Assembly (NCBI GenBank): GCA_002440975.1
Contig: DJWN01000103.1
Location: 14,776-78,775, forward strand
Direction of reading: 5' to 3'
Length of the DNA stretch: 64,000 nucleotides
Source: Bacteroidales bacterium UBA6229
Lineage (GTDB): Bacteria > Bacteroidota > Bacteroidia > Bacteroidales > F082
This document shows positions 1 through 7,828 of this stretch, one piece after another. How positions within the stretch are numbered: the first letter of the stretch is position 1; each line of letters starts with the position of its first letter. A program made the position numbers and the translations under genes. A model generated the notes under the pieces. That model had not been told where the DNA came from. It worked only from the letters and a program-made list of their open reading frames with translations, and ran no database searches.

Positions 1-75
1 GTTTACGTGTATTAAGTGGCGAAGCCGAGCCTAAGCTTTACAACTAAAAACAAAATCCTAACAAAAAAACCTCAC

Positions 76-285
76 ATGATTGAATTTGCACTCGAAGGCC
101 ATGAGTACATTTTACTGAATCAATTGCTCAAATTTACCGGCCTGGCCGAAAGTGGTGGCAAAGCCAATCAAATGATACTGTCAGCTCAGGTAAAATTGAA
201 CGGCACGGTTGCCCTGGAAAAAAGGCGCAAAATAAAAGCCGGTGATGTGGTGCTTTGCGAAGGACAGGCAGTGCGGGTTTTATAA
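76..285 (+). CDS. S4-domain RNA-binding protein (YbcJ-like)
   Basis: A 69-residue protein that is essentially one S4 RNA-binding fold. The LNQLLKFTG stretch, then GGKANQMI, VKLNG and the KIKAGDVV strand give the usual helix-turn-strand order of small stand-alone S4 proteins. The family binds structured RNA, often on the ribosome; the exact target is unknown. An open frame runs upstream to a GTG at 16, but the ATG at 76 puts the S4 fold at the N-terminus as in relatives, so I use 76. The upstream gene lies outside the window. Confident of the fold, not of the role. Confidence 0.8.
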   Translation: MIEFALEGHEYILLNQLLKFTGLAESGGKANQMILSAQVKLNGTVALEKRRKIKAGDVVLCEGQAVRVL

Positions 286-293
286 ATTGATCG

Positions 294-2447
294 CTACTTC
301 ACCATCAGCTTTTGATGTAGCTTATTGTCACCGGTCATCAACACCAGTTGATACATGCCGGCAGGCAAAAAATCAACTGCAAGACGGCTGCCTGCAAATT
401 TCTCCTGATAAAAAACCTCACGCCCCTGCATATCATAAATACGAAGTCCATTGTGGCTTTTAGGCAATAAATAAATTACATCATTTGCCGGATTAGGATA
501 AAACAGTTTTTGCTGCTCGTGAGCCACATTTGAAGGCAAACTCAAGTATTCATCCGTATAACGTAAAACGACTCCGTTGTCGCCCACCATCCAGCCCTGC
601 TGCTCATCCACGAAAAAGCTTACAGGATATCTTACCCTGCGATGCTGACCCTCGTACCGGAGTTCCCAGCTTTCGCCTCCATCAGCCGTGATTGCTACCA
701 TCGCATCTTCAAAAGTGGCAACAGCCCGCTCATGTGTTATCATTTTCACAAAAGATGCTGCTCTTTCATTGATCTGCACAGGCTCTGACCAAGTTTCTCC
801 ACCATCGCGCGTAATCAAAATACCTTGTTCGTTTAAGGTGATCATACCGGTTTCTGAATCTGCAAAACTGATTGAACTAATCCTTTCATCAAACGGGATT
901 TGAACAAAATGCCACGAAGCCCCGCCATCTATTGTCTTCAAGAGTAATCCCTTGTATTCTTCTGTCCTGAGCACCATATAACCAAGCTCCTGAGAAACAA
1001 ACTTTGTGGAACCATCAAAAAACACGTCATCAGCCAGTGAAGGGGAAATATCTGTCCAGGTAGCACCATTATCAGTCGATTTGATTATTTCTCCTCTGGT
1101 TGAAGTCAAAAACAATCCGCCATCAGTTGAAACTGTGATGTGGTTAAAGTAATAATTTTCGAATCCGGTTTGTTTCAGCTGCCAATTGAGACCGCCATCG
1201 TTGGTTTCAAAGATTTGGTTGCTTGTAAAGGCTGCCCATCCTCTTGATTCAGAGGCAAAGGCAAAGGAAGAAACCGGAGCATATGCAAAAATATCAGGAT
1301 AATTGGCTTGTTGCCAGCTTTGGCCACCATCAGTCGTTCGCAAAATAGTAGGCCCTTCAATACCGCCATACCCGCTAAAACCTTGCTGTTCGCTCAGGAA
1401 ATAGACCGATTTGAAATCGTTGATCGGACCTTTGACCAGATTTTCCCAGCTTTGTCCGCTATCCTCGCTTTTAAATAAAACCGGCCCGGTGCCCGATACA
1501 AAAAGCTCATCACCACCTTGCCACGAAAAATCGGTGCAGCTCGAAATAAATCCTGTTTCAATCGGAAGCGATTCCCAGTATTCTCCTCCATCAATAGTTC
1601 TGTACAATTGACCATACGACATAATATAGCCTTCTTCTGCTGTTAAGAATTTCATTTTCCGTATCATACTACCATCTGTCTGACCGATCTCAAAAGTTGT
1701 CCAGTCGGCTCCGCCATTATTTGTATAGTAGGCTTTAAAGACTGCAAAAGTAGAATCCTGATTTACGGAATGATTAAAGGCTGCAATCCAAATTTGCTGT
1801 TCATTAATCACCGACAATCCGCCAAATCTTTCAAATCCCTCAGGTAGAGAAATGGTTGTCCAGCTTTCGCCCCCATCCAGTGTTTTATACAATCTGGGAT
1901 AACCATAATTCTGATTCAAATGTCCGGCCACAAAACCCACATTTTCATCCACGAAATCAATGGCCTGTCCATGATTACTGGGTATTGACTGGCGATTCCA
2001 GTTGATACCGCCATCAGAAGTTTTTATCAATATGCTTCCTGATCCGGTAATCCAGCCGGTATTATTATCCACAAAGTCAGCTGCCACATAATCGCCGGCC
2101 TGCTGCCAGTGGGTGTAATGCCAGGTTTCGCCGGCATCGCTGGTCGTAAAAATATGGCTCCAGGCAACAACAACGCCATGGTTATTGTCGCGGAAATCCA
2201 CAAAACGAATTTGCACACCTTCAGCCGGAAAATCAATAGTAGTCCAGCTTTCGCCACCATCAAAAGTGCGCATCACCATGCTGTTGTTTCCAACGATAAA
2301 ACCCGTATCGGGCGAAGGAAAACTAACCGCCTGGATGTCGTTGAAAGTTGGCGAAGGATTTAACAGTTCCCATTGTTGTGCCTGCATGCTAAGGCCCAAA
2401 AAGACGGTCACTAAAACCATCCAGAAATTTTTGAATCGTGTATTCAT
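294..2447 (-). CDS. Secreted Ycf48-like beta-propeller protein with type IX sorting domain
   Basis: A 717-residue exported protein. Residues 1-24 are a signal peptide ending in SMQAQ. The body is a long array of BNR/Ycf48-type propeller repeats, each with a variant of 'T-x-DGGESW', at least a dozen copies, resembling photosystem II assembly factor Ycf48/HCF136 proteins. The last ~75 residues (from LFYPNPANDVIYL, with IYDMQGREV and PAGMYQLVL) form a type A type IX secretion C-terminal domain, so it is predicted to cross the outer membrane through the T9SS and be surface-anchored or released. The ligand is unknown. It stands alone, convergent with the S4 gene. PorZ at 7.8 kb fits a working T9SS. 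Confidence 0.85.
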   Translation of the reverse strand: MNTRFKNFWMVLVTVFLGLSMQAQQWELLNPSPTFNDIQAVSFPSPDTGFIVGNNSMVMRTFDGGESWTTIDFPAEGVQIRFVDFRDNNHGVVVAWSHIFTTSDAGETWHYTHWQQAGDYVAADFVDNNTGWITGSGSILIKTSDGGINWNRQSIPSNHGQAIDFVDENVGFVAGHLNQNYGYPRLYKTLDGGESWTTISLPEGFERFGGLSVINEQQIWIAAFNHSVNQDSTFAVFKAYYTNNGGADWTTFEIGQTDGSMIRKMKFLTAEEGYIMSYGQLYRTIDGGEYWESLPIETGFISSCTDFSWQGGDELFVSGTGPVLFKSEDSGQSWENLVKGPINDFKSVYFLSEQQGFSGYGGIEGPTILRTTDGGQSWQQANYPDIFAYAPVSSFAFASESRGWAAFTSNQIFETNDGGLNWQLKQTGFENYYFNHITVSTDGGLFLTSTRGEIIKSTDNGATWTDISPSLADDVFFDGSTKFVSQELGYMVLRTEEYKGLLLKTIDGGASWHFVQIPFDERISSISFADSETGMITLNEQGILITRDGGETWSEPVQINERAASFVKMITHERAVATFEDAMVAITADGGESWELRYEGQHRRVRYPVSFFVDEQQGWMVGDNGVVLRYTDEYLSLPSNVAHEQQKLFYPNPANDVIYLLPKSHNGLRIYDMQGREVFYQEKFAGSRLAVDFLPAGMYQLVLMTGDNKLHQKLMVK

Positions 2448-2575
2448 AAATCCAATGTTTTGGTTACTAATTGGTATGTTACTTTAATGAACTGTAAAGA
2501 TAACGCATTTTTGAAAAAGTTTAGTCTGTGGAGCAAAAATTTACATTCTCTGTAAACCTAATTCAGGACAAGACA

Positions 2576-2650
2576 CCATTAACCCTTTAACTCATTAACC
2601 CTTTAACACATTAACCCTTAAACCATTAAACCCCTTAAACCCATTCTTAA
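2576..2650. repeat. Degenerate ~15-bp tandem repeat, CATTAACCCTTTAA-like
   Basis: Intergenic stretch of about five imperfect copies of 'cattaaccctttaac', drifting to 'cattaaaccccttaaac'. It lies just upstream of the promoter of the symporter gene. Each unit contains TTAA-rich near-palindromes. No coding potential. It could bind a protein or simply be slippage-derived. Confidence 0.6.
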
Positions 2651-2675
2651 CTACCTTCCTCTCCTTACAAATCCC

Positions 2676-2683
2676 TATCTTTG
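2676..2683 (+). promoter_or_regulatory. Putative Bacteroidota -7 element (TATCTTTG)
   Basis: TATCTTTG matches the Bacteroidota -7 consensus TAnnTTTG and sits 26 nt before the ATG of the symporter gene. No good -33 TTTG is visible at the expected spacing. Confidence 0.5.
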
Positions 2684-2709
2684 CGCACTTAACTTACTAC
2701 CAGCACATC

Positions 2710-3660
2710 ATGCACGAAGACCTGTTACTCCTCGACACGCTCAAACTCAACTTCAGTGAGGCCGGCCTGCACCTGATGAATGTCACCATTGGTCTGATTA
2801 TGTTTGGGGTGGCACTGGGCATCAAAATCGAAAATTTCAAAAAAGTCTTTCTACAACCCAAAGCCATTTTTGCCGGATTGATCAGCCAGTACCTGTTGCT
2901 ACCGGCTCTCACCTTTTTAGCCGTCTGGATTTTTGATGATTACATCACCCCTTCGGTGGCTTTTGGTATGCTACTGGTGGCTTCATGCCCCGGAGACAAT
3001 GTGTCTAATTTTATTTCCAGTGTTGCCAAAGGCAATGTAGAACTTTCGGTTAGTCTTACTGCGCCGGGCACTGTGCTGGCCGTGCTGCTCACGCCGGCCA
3101 ATTTTGCCTTTTGGGGTGGTTTGTATTCCAATACTTCACCTTTGCAGCGTCCCATTGAAATTGATCCGCTGGAAATGTTTCGTACTGTATTTATCATTTT
3201 GGGTATTCCTGTAATTGCCGGCATTTTCTTTGCTCAAAAATTTCCGGTGATCACAAAAAAAATCAAACAGCCTATCCGGAGTATTTCACTGATACTTTTT
3301 GGTTTGTTCATAGTGATTGCTTTCCACAACAACCTGAATTACTTCACACAATACATTGATTGTATCTTCCTGATCGTACTTTTCCATCACCTGATGGCAC
3401 TGGCTACTGGATATCTTTTCGCAGCTTCCTGGGGGCTCAACCGCATCAACCGCCGAACTATTGGTATCGAAACCAGCATTCAGAATTCAGGACTGGCCTT
3501 GGTTTTGCTTTTTAATCCACGGATTTTTCCTCCGGAACTGAATATGGGAGGCATGGCTTTTATCGCAGCCTGGTGGGGCATCTGGCACATCGTGGCCGGA
3601 CTTAGCGTGGCCGGTTTTTGGGCCAGGTTCAGGCCTGTAAAACAGCTTGCCAATGGATAA
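2710..3660 (+). CDS. Bile acid:sodium symporter (BASS) family transporter
   Basis: A 316-residue integral membrane protein with about nine or ten hydrophobic segments and no signal peptide. Family marks are the early MFGVALGIKIENFKKV segment, the conserved ASCPGDNVSNFIS region near residue 90 that corresponds to the ion-binding crossover of BASS proteins, and GIETSIQNSGLAL near residue 250. Members carry organic anions with sodium; in bacteria the substrate is rarely bile acid and cannot be inferred here. The following acyltransferase gene starts inside its last codons, so the two are translationally coupled. A clear -7 element lies upstream. Confidence 0.85.
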   Translation: MHEDLLLLDTLKLNFSEAGLHLMNVTIGLIMFGVALGIKIENFKKVFLQPKAIFAGLISQYLLLPALTFLAVWIFDDYITPSVAFGMLLVASCPGDNVSNFISSVAKGNVELSVSLTAPGTVLAVLLTPANFAFWGGLYSNTSPLQRPIEIDPLEMFRTVFIILGIPVIAGIFFAQKFPVITKKIKQPIRSISLILFGLFIVIAFHNNLNYFTQYIDCIFLIVLFHHLMALATGYLFAASWGLNRINRRTIGIETSIQNSGLALVLLFNPRIFPPELNMGGMAFIAAWWGIWHIVAGLSVAGFWARFRPVKQLANG

Positions 3661-5020
3661 AAAACGCGATCTTCCTCGATTGGACATCCCTTCGACAGCT
3701 TACAAAATCCTGTTTCAGCTGCTTCGGTTTTATTACCATCTCTACTATAAAAAAATCACAGTTTTAGGCTTGGAAAACATCCCAAATGACAAACCGGTCA
3801 TCTTTGCCGCTAACCACCAAAATGCACTGATGGATGCGTTGGCCGTACTTTTTTATGCCGGACGTCCGGTTGTTTTTCTGGCACGTGCCGATATCTTCAG
3901 GAAAAAAATCATCGCACGGATACTCTATTTCCTGCGTATTTTGCCTGTTTACCGCATCCGCGATGGCGTAAATGTGGTCGAAAAAAACAAAGCCGTATTT
4001 GCCGAAACAGTGCGTTTACTCAAAAACGGCTTCGCGCTGACGATCATGCCCGAAGGCACCCATTCGCCGGGCAAAATACTGCAACCCCTTAAAAAAGGCA
4101 TTGGCCGCATTGCTTTTCAGGCTGCTGAGGCTGTAAATTTCAAAGAAGAAATCTATATTATCCCTTTTGGAATCGATTATGAACATCCGGACCATGCCGG
4201 CAAAAAACTGCTGCTGAATATTGGCAAACCGATTGCCTTGTCTGCCTTTTACAGCGATTACAAACAACATCCGCAAGATGGCCTTACCAAACTGAAAGAC
4301 TGCCTCGAAGAGCAACTGAAAAATCAAATCGTCCATTTCGGCCAGTTTGAAGACAGTAAAGCTTTCAGACTACTGACAAAACTAAGTCGCTACACAATAC
4401 AAGAAATTTCAGGGGAAAAGGCAATCATCAAAGCGTTTAATAACGAACAAAACTTAGCCCAAAACCTAAATTTACTGGCCATCCAACGCCCTGAAAGCTA
4501 CCAATCGCTGATTGCAAAAAGTAATGAATACCTGCAAAATCTTCAGCAATATCATCTGTGTGAAACGAGCCCGAGTCAGTTTAGCATTTCAGCGATCAGC
4601 CTGTTTTTTTCTGGTATTTGGCAGTTGATCACCTTTTTGCCATGGCTTATTGGCGTAATATTAAACTACCTTCCATACAAAATCCCCGGGCTGGTTGCTG
4701 GAAAGTTTAAAGACCCGCAATTTATCAGCTCGGTCAATTTTGTGCTGAGTTTTCTGCTTTTTCCTATTTGGTATCTGATTCTAGGCATCATCATTTATAC
4801 TATTTCCGGTTCGATTGGCTGGACAATGCTTGGCTTGATGATGAGTCCGTATCTGGGATTGTTTGCCTTTTATCATTTCAGGCAGCAAAAACATTTCATC
4901 CGATTACTCCGATGGAAATGGTTCTGCAACCGAAAAAAAACTGTCTGCAAAAAACTCATTGAAGCCCGCAATGCGCTTCAAAAATATGCGCTGGAAATTC
5001 TCGGTGAACCAGCAAATTAA
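3653..5020 (+). CDS. PlsC-like lysophospholipid/glycerol-phosphate acyltransferase with C-terminal membrane segments
   Basis: A 455-residue protein. Residues ~45-240 are a PlsC-type acyltransferase domain with [10 protein letters not shown] as the catalytic His/Asp block and MPEGTHSPG as the acceptor-binding block. The His-Asp spacing is five residues rather than the usual four, as in the NHPNxxxD-like subgroup I recall from Bacteroidota. After a linker, residues ~315-425 hold three or four hydrophobic segments, so it is membrane-anchored. It probably acylates a glycerophospholipid precursor. A TTG two codons upstream also fits, but ATG 3653 overlaps the symporter stop by 8 nt and looks more natural. 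Its stop overlaps the stop of transaldolase on the other strand by 4 nt. Confidence 0.75.
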   Translation: MDKKRDLPRLDIPSTAYKILFQLLRFYYHLYYKKITVLGLENIPNDKPVIFAANHQNALMDALAVLFYAGRPVVFLARADIFRKKIIARILYFLRILPVYRIRDGVNVVEKNKAVFAETVRLLKNGFALTIMPEGTHSPGKILQPLKKGIGRIAFQAAEAVNFKEEIYIIPFGIDYEHPDHAGKKLLLNIGKPIALSAFYSDYKQHPQDGLTKLKDCLEEQLKNQIVHFGQFEDSKAFRLLTKLSRYTIQEISGEKAIIKAFNNEQNLAQNLNLLAIQRPESYQSLIAKSNEYLQNLQQYHLCETSPSQFSISAISLFFSGIWQLITFLPWLIGVILNYLPYKIPGLVAGKFKDPQFISSVNFVLSFLLFPIWYLILGIIIYTISGSIGWTMLGLMMSPYLGLFAFYHFRQQKHFIRLLRWKWFCNRKKTVCKKLIEARNALQKYALEILGEPAN

Positions 5021-5976
5021 GCCAATTTAGGTGCAATAAACTGTTCCAGCCTGATCAGATCAGCCGTAAACTTCCGGATGCCTTCGGCCAGTTTTTCGGT
5101 AGCCATCGCATCTTCATTCAGCAACCAGCGAAACATTTTTTCGTCAGGAAGTATTTTCTCCTCATCCGATCCCAGGGCAATTTCTGGCGTAAGTTTTGGA
5201 CTGATCACTTGCTGATCCTGCTCCAGCTCAGCCAACAGAGCCGGTGAAATGGTTAACAAATCACACCCTGCGAGTTCAATAATCTCTCCGGTATTTCTAA
5301 AACTGGCACCCATCACCTCGGTAGAATAACCAAACTTTTTATAATACTTGTAAATCGCTTTCACCGACAAAACACCCGGGTCTTCTTCGGCCGGAATATG
5401 CTCTACCTTGCGATGTGCCTTGTGCCAGTCGAGGATGCGTCCCACAAAAGGCGATATCAACTGCACTCCTGCTTCTGCGCAGGCAATAGCCTGAATCTTG
5501 CTGAACAGCAAGGTGAGATTCGTTCGGATTCCTTCTTTTTCGAGCACCTCGGCAGCTTTTATTCCTTCCCAGGTGGCAGCCACTTTAATCAAAATGCGCT
5601 CACGCGAAATATCATTGGCTTCATAAAGCCGGATCAGACTTCTGGCTTTTGCGATGGTTCCTTCGATATCGAACGACAGCCGCGCATCCACTTCCGTTGA
5701 AACCCTGCCAGGAACAATCTTCAATATTTCCAGTCCAAAATTCACAGCCAGTTTATCCAAACACAGTCCAAGCCTCTCCGAGGAAGAATCAGCCTGCTGC
5801 CGGGCATAAGCGATGGCCTCCTCAACCAAAGGGGCATAGCGCGGATCGGAAGCAGAACTGTAAATCAAAGAAGGATTGGTCGTGGCATCAATGGGCTGAT
5901 ACTGCCACATACTTTCGAAATCGCCGGTATCGGCTACTACTTTTGTGTATTGTTTGAGCTGTTTAAGGGTGTTCAT
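5017..5976 (-). CDS. tal: Transaldolase
   Basis: A 319-residue TalB-type transaldolase of the non-oxidative pentose phosphate pathway, moving a dihydroxyacetone unit between sugar phosphates in the cytosol. Evidence: [12 protein letters not shown] at the N-terminus, the DATTNPSL signature near residue 30, and [11 protein letters not shown], in which Lys131 should be the Schiff-base lysine (Lys132 in E. coli). Length is close to the E. coli enzyme (317). An open frame continues 6 codons upstream to another ATG, but the inner ATG matches family N-termini better. Single gene, convergent with the acyltransferase. Confidence 0.95.
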   Translation of the reverse strand: MNTLKQLKQYTKVVADTGDFESMWQYQPIDATTNPSLIYSSASDPRYAPLVEEAIAYARQQADSSSERLGLCLDKLAVNFGLEILKIVPGRVSTEVDARLSFDIEGTIAKARSLIRLYEANDISRERILIKVAATWEGIKAAEVLEKEGIRTNLTLLFSKIQAIACAEAGVQLISPFVGRILDWHKAHRKVEHIPAEEDPGVLSVKAIYKYYKKFGYSTEVMGASFRNTGEIIELAGCDLLTISPALLAELEQDQQVISPKLTPEIALGSDEEKILPDEKMFRWLLNEDAMATEKLAEGIRKFTADLIRLEQFIAPKLA

Positions 5977-6101
5977 CGTTCCGGAATTAGTCATTGTCCT
6001 GTTCGCAGCAAAGATAAAACTTCAAGCTGAACCAGCTTGAAATTCCATTCTTAAAATAAAATAACAAATATGAAATTCATTCAATAACCCAATGGAAAAC
6101 G

Positions 6102-6803
6102 TTATCCCCGTAGCGAAAGCTGTTGCAGTTTTTCGTAGTCTGTAAGTTCTATGTGCTTTGTTTCGAGCTTTATGATGCCAGCTTGTTCAAACTCTTTGAG
6201 GATACGTGTGGCACTTTCCTTTGTCATATTCGACATCTCGCCTATCTCTTGTCGGGTGATGGTCAGGTCAAAAATCCTGGAGTTATAGATTTTCTCCGAG
6301 AGGTAAATCAACACATCAGCCAAACGACCATGCATTTGCTTTTGAGTGAGACTGACGAGACGTTGAAAATTGAGCACACTATTCATGCTGCAATGTTTCA
6401 AAAGCGACTCTGCAAAATCAGGATTAGTACGCATCACTTTTCGCAGATTTTCGATGCTGATAAAGCAGGCAGAGGTTTCTGTTAAGGCCGCAACACTGTA
6501 GTGATAACGGTAATCGGTAAACAATCCCGGACCACCAAATAGCTTCCAGGGAATAATGAGCTCCAACAGCAGGTTTTTTCTGTCATAGCCTTCGAGATAC
6601 ATCTTAGCCATTCCGCTTGTTATAATGATCATATGAGAGGCCGAAGTGCCTTGTTTTACAATATTTTCGCCAGCATTAAAAACAACCTCAAACCGATTGG
6701 CATTGGCAATCTTCAGCTCTTCCTGACTCAATAAATTAAACAAGGGTGAATGCGCGTTACAAGTTTGACAATTTATACAGGTATCTGATCTTTTTTTTAT
6801 CAT
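6102..6803 (-). CDS. Crp/Fnr-family transcription regulator with FNR-like cysteines
   Basis: A 233-residue regulator. Residues ~20-140 are a cyclic-nucleotide-binding-like beta roll (GENIVKQGTSASHMIII, SGMAKMYL), followed by a dimer helix and a C-terminal winged helix-turn-helix (TRQEIGEMSNMTKESATRILKEFE). The N-terminus has C-I-N-C-Q-T-C (Cys9, 12, 15), and a fourth Cys (residue 113) lies in ETSACF, the place where E. coli FNR has its core cysteine. This suggests an oxygen- or NO-sensing Fe-S cluster, though the N-terminal spacing differs from FNR. A TTG seven codons upstream is a less likely start. A TATTTTTG box on the minus strand at 6879-6886 could be its promoter. Monocistronic. Confidence 0.85.
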   Translation of the reverse strand: MIKKRSDTCINCQTCNAHSPLFNLLSQEELKIANANRFEVVFNAGENIVKQGTSASHMIIITSGMAKMYLEGYDRKNLLLELIIPWKLFGGPGLFTDYRYHYSVAALTETSACFISIENLRKVMRTNPDFAESLLKHCSMNSVLNFQRLVSLTQKQMHGRLADVLIYLSEKIYNSRIFDLTITRQEIGEMSNMTKESATRILKEFEQAGIIKLETKHIELTDYEKLQQLSLRG

Positions 6804-7053
6804 AATCTGAGTTTTATTCTGCAAAAGCTACATAAAGTTAAAAGGCTCTTTGTTTGTTTTTAGACAGCGAACAGGTGATCAAAAATACAAGAATTAATGA
6901 TCTAACGCAATTCCAAATTTTTTTTATACTTGTATTTTTAACTTTTTGAGGTATTTAGGCGCATAAATTGATAAACCACTCCAAAAAGTTTGCTATGCAA
7001 AATGAACTTATTTCGCCCTTTTTGTGCATCTTCGCAAACAAATTGCATCCGGT

Positions 7054-7752
7054 ATGCAGCACGTTATGGTCAGGTTATCTGTAATTATTACACTCATTAT
7101 AACAACTTTATGCTTCAACTCAATTTTTGCCAGGGATTGGAAAGTTGCGATCAAACCAGCTGTTAGCATTCCTTTAGGTGATTTTGCTGCGCACCAATTG
7201 CATACAGGAAGTTTTGCAGAAACGGGTTTTAGCGGAATCCTTGAATTAAAACATCCGGTATATAAAAACTGGTCGCTGGCAGCCGAAAGCGGTATTGCCT
7301 TACATGCCGTAAATGTATCAGCCCTGGGTTTGGTTACTGTTCAAAACGACCCATTTATGGAAGATGTTTATATCCGAAGTGAAGCTATTCGGCAGGTATT
7401 TTTATTGGCCGGAACTTCTTACGCCTTTAAACTTGTTGGACTTTTTACGGCTGAAGCAGGAATCAAAGCAGGATTCTTGCATTCACAAACGCCTTATCAA
7501 CTTTATAAACCACGATATTTTATGACGGGTCCGGCTTATTATGAAATCACTTCGGCTAAGGATTACAGTGCGGTTTTTTCGGCCGAAATAGCTGTGTATT
7601 ACCCGATAAACGATTGCTACGAAGCCGGATTAAATTTTCAATGGATGAACGCCTCACCCGAATTTGGCTTTCATACTTCAGGAGGAGTGAGGGTTGACAA
7701 ACGACCCGTGCAAATGTTAAATTTAGGTTTGGTTTGGAGATTTCGCTTTTAA
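7054..7752 (+). CDS. Probable outer-membrane beta-barrel protein
   Basis: About 232 residues from ATG 7054; ATG 7066 and a GTG at 7024 are alternatives. The N-terminus is a signal peptide (VRLSVIITLIITTL... ending near FNSIFA). The mature part is rich in alternating hydrophobic/polar strands and aromatic residues, ending LNLGLVWRFRF; a terminal Phe is typical of outer-membrane barrels. The size fits an 8-10 strand barrel of the OmpA/OmpW-like 'outer membrane beta-barrel' group. No specific function can be given. It is upstream of porZ on the same strand but 76 nt away. Confidence 0.6.
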   Translation: MQHVMVRLSVIITLIITTLCFNSIFARDWKVAIKPAVSIPLGDFAAHQLHTGSFAETGFSGILELKHPVYKNWSLAAESGIALHAVNVSALGLVTVQNDPFMEDVYIRSEAIRQVFLLAGTSYAFKLVGLFTAEAGIKAGFLHSQTPYQLYKPRYFMTGPAYYEITSAKDYSAVFSAEIAVYYPINDCYEAGLNFQWMNASPEFGFHTSGGVRVDKRPVQMLNLGLVWRFRF

Positions 7753-7828
7753 TTAACAAATAACAATAAATCAGCTCTTTTTTAGTTTATAAGTTGGCTT
7801 AATGGCCAATCCAATTAAAAATTAAGGT

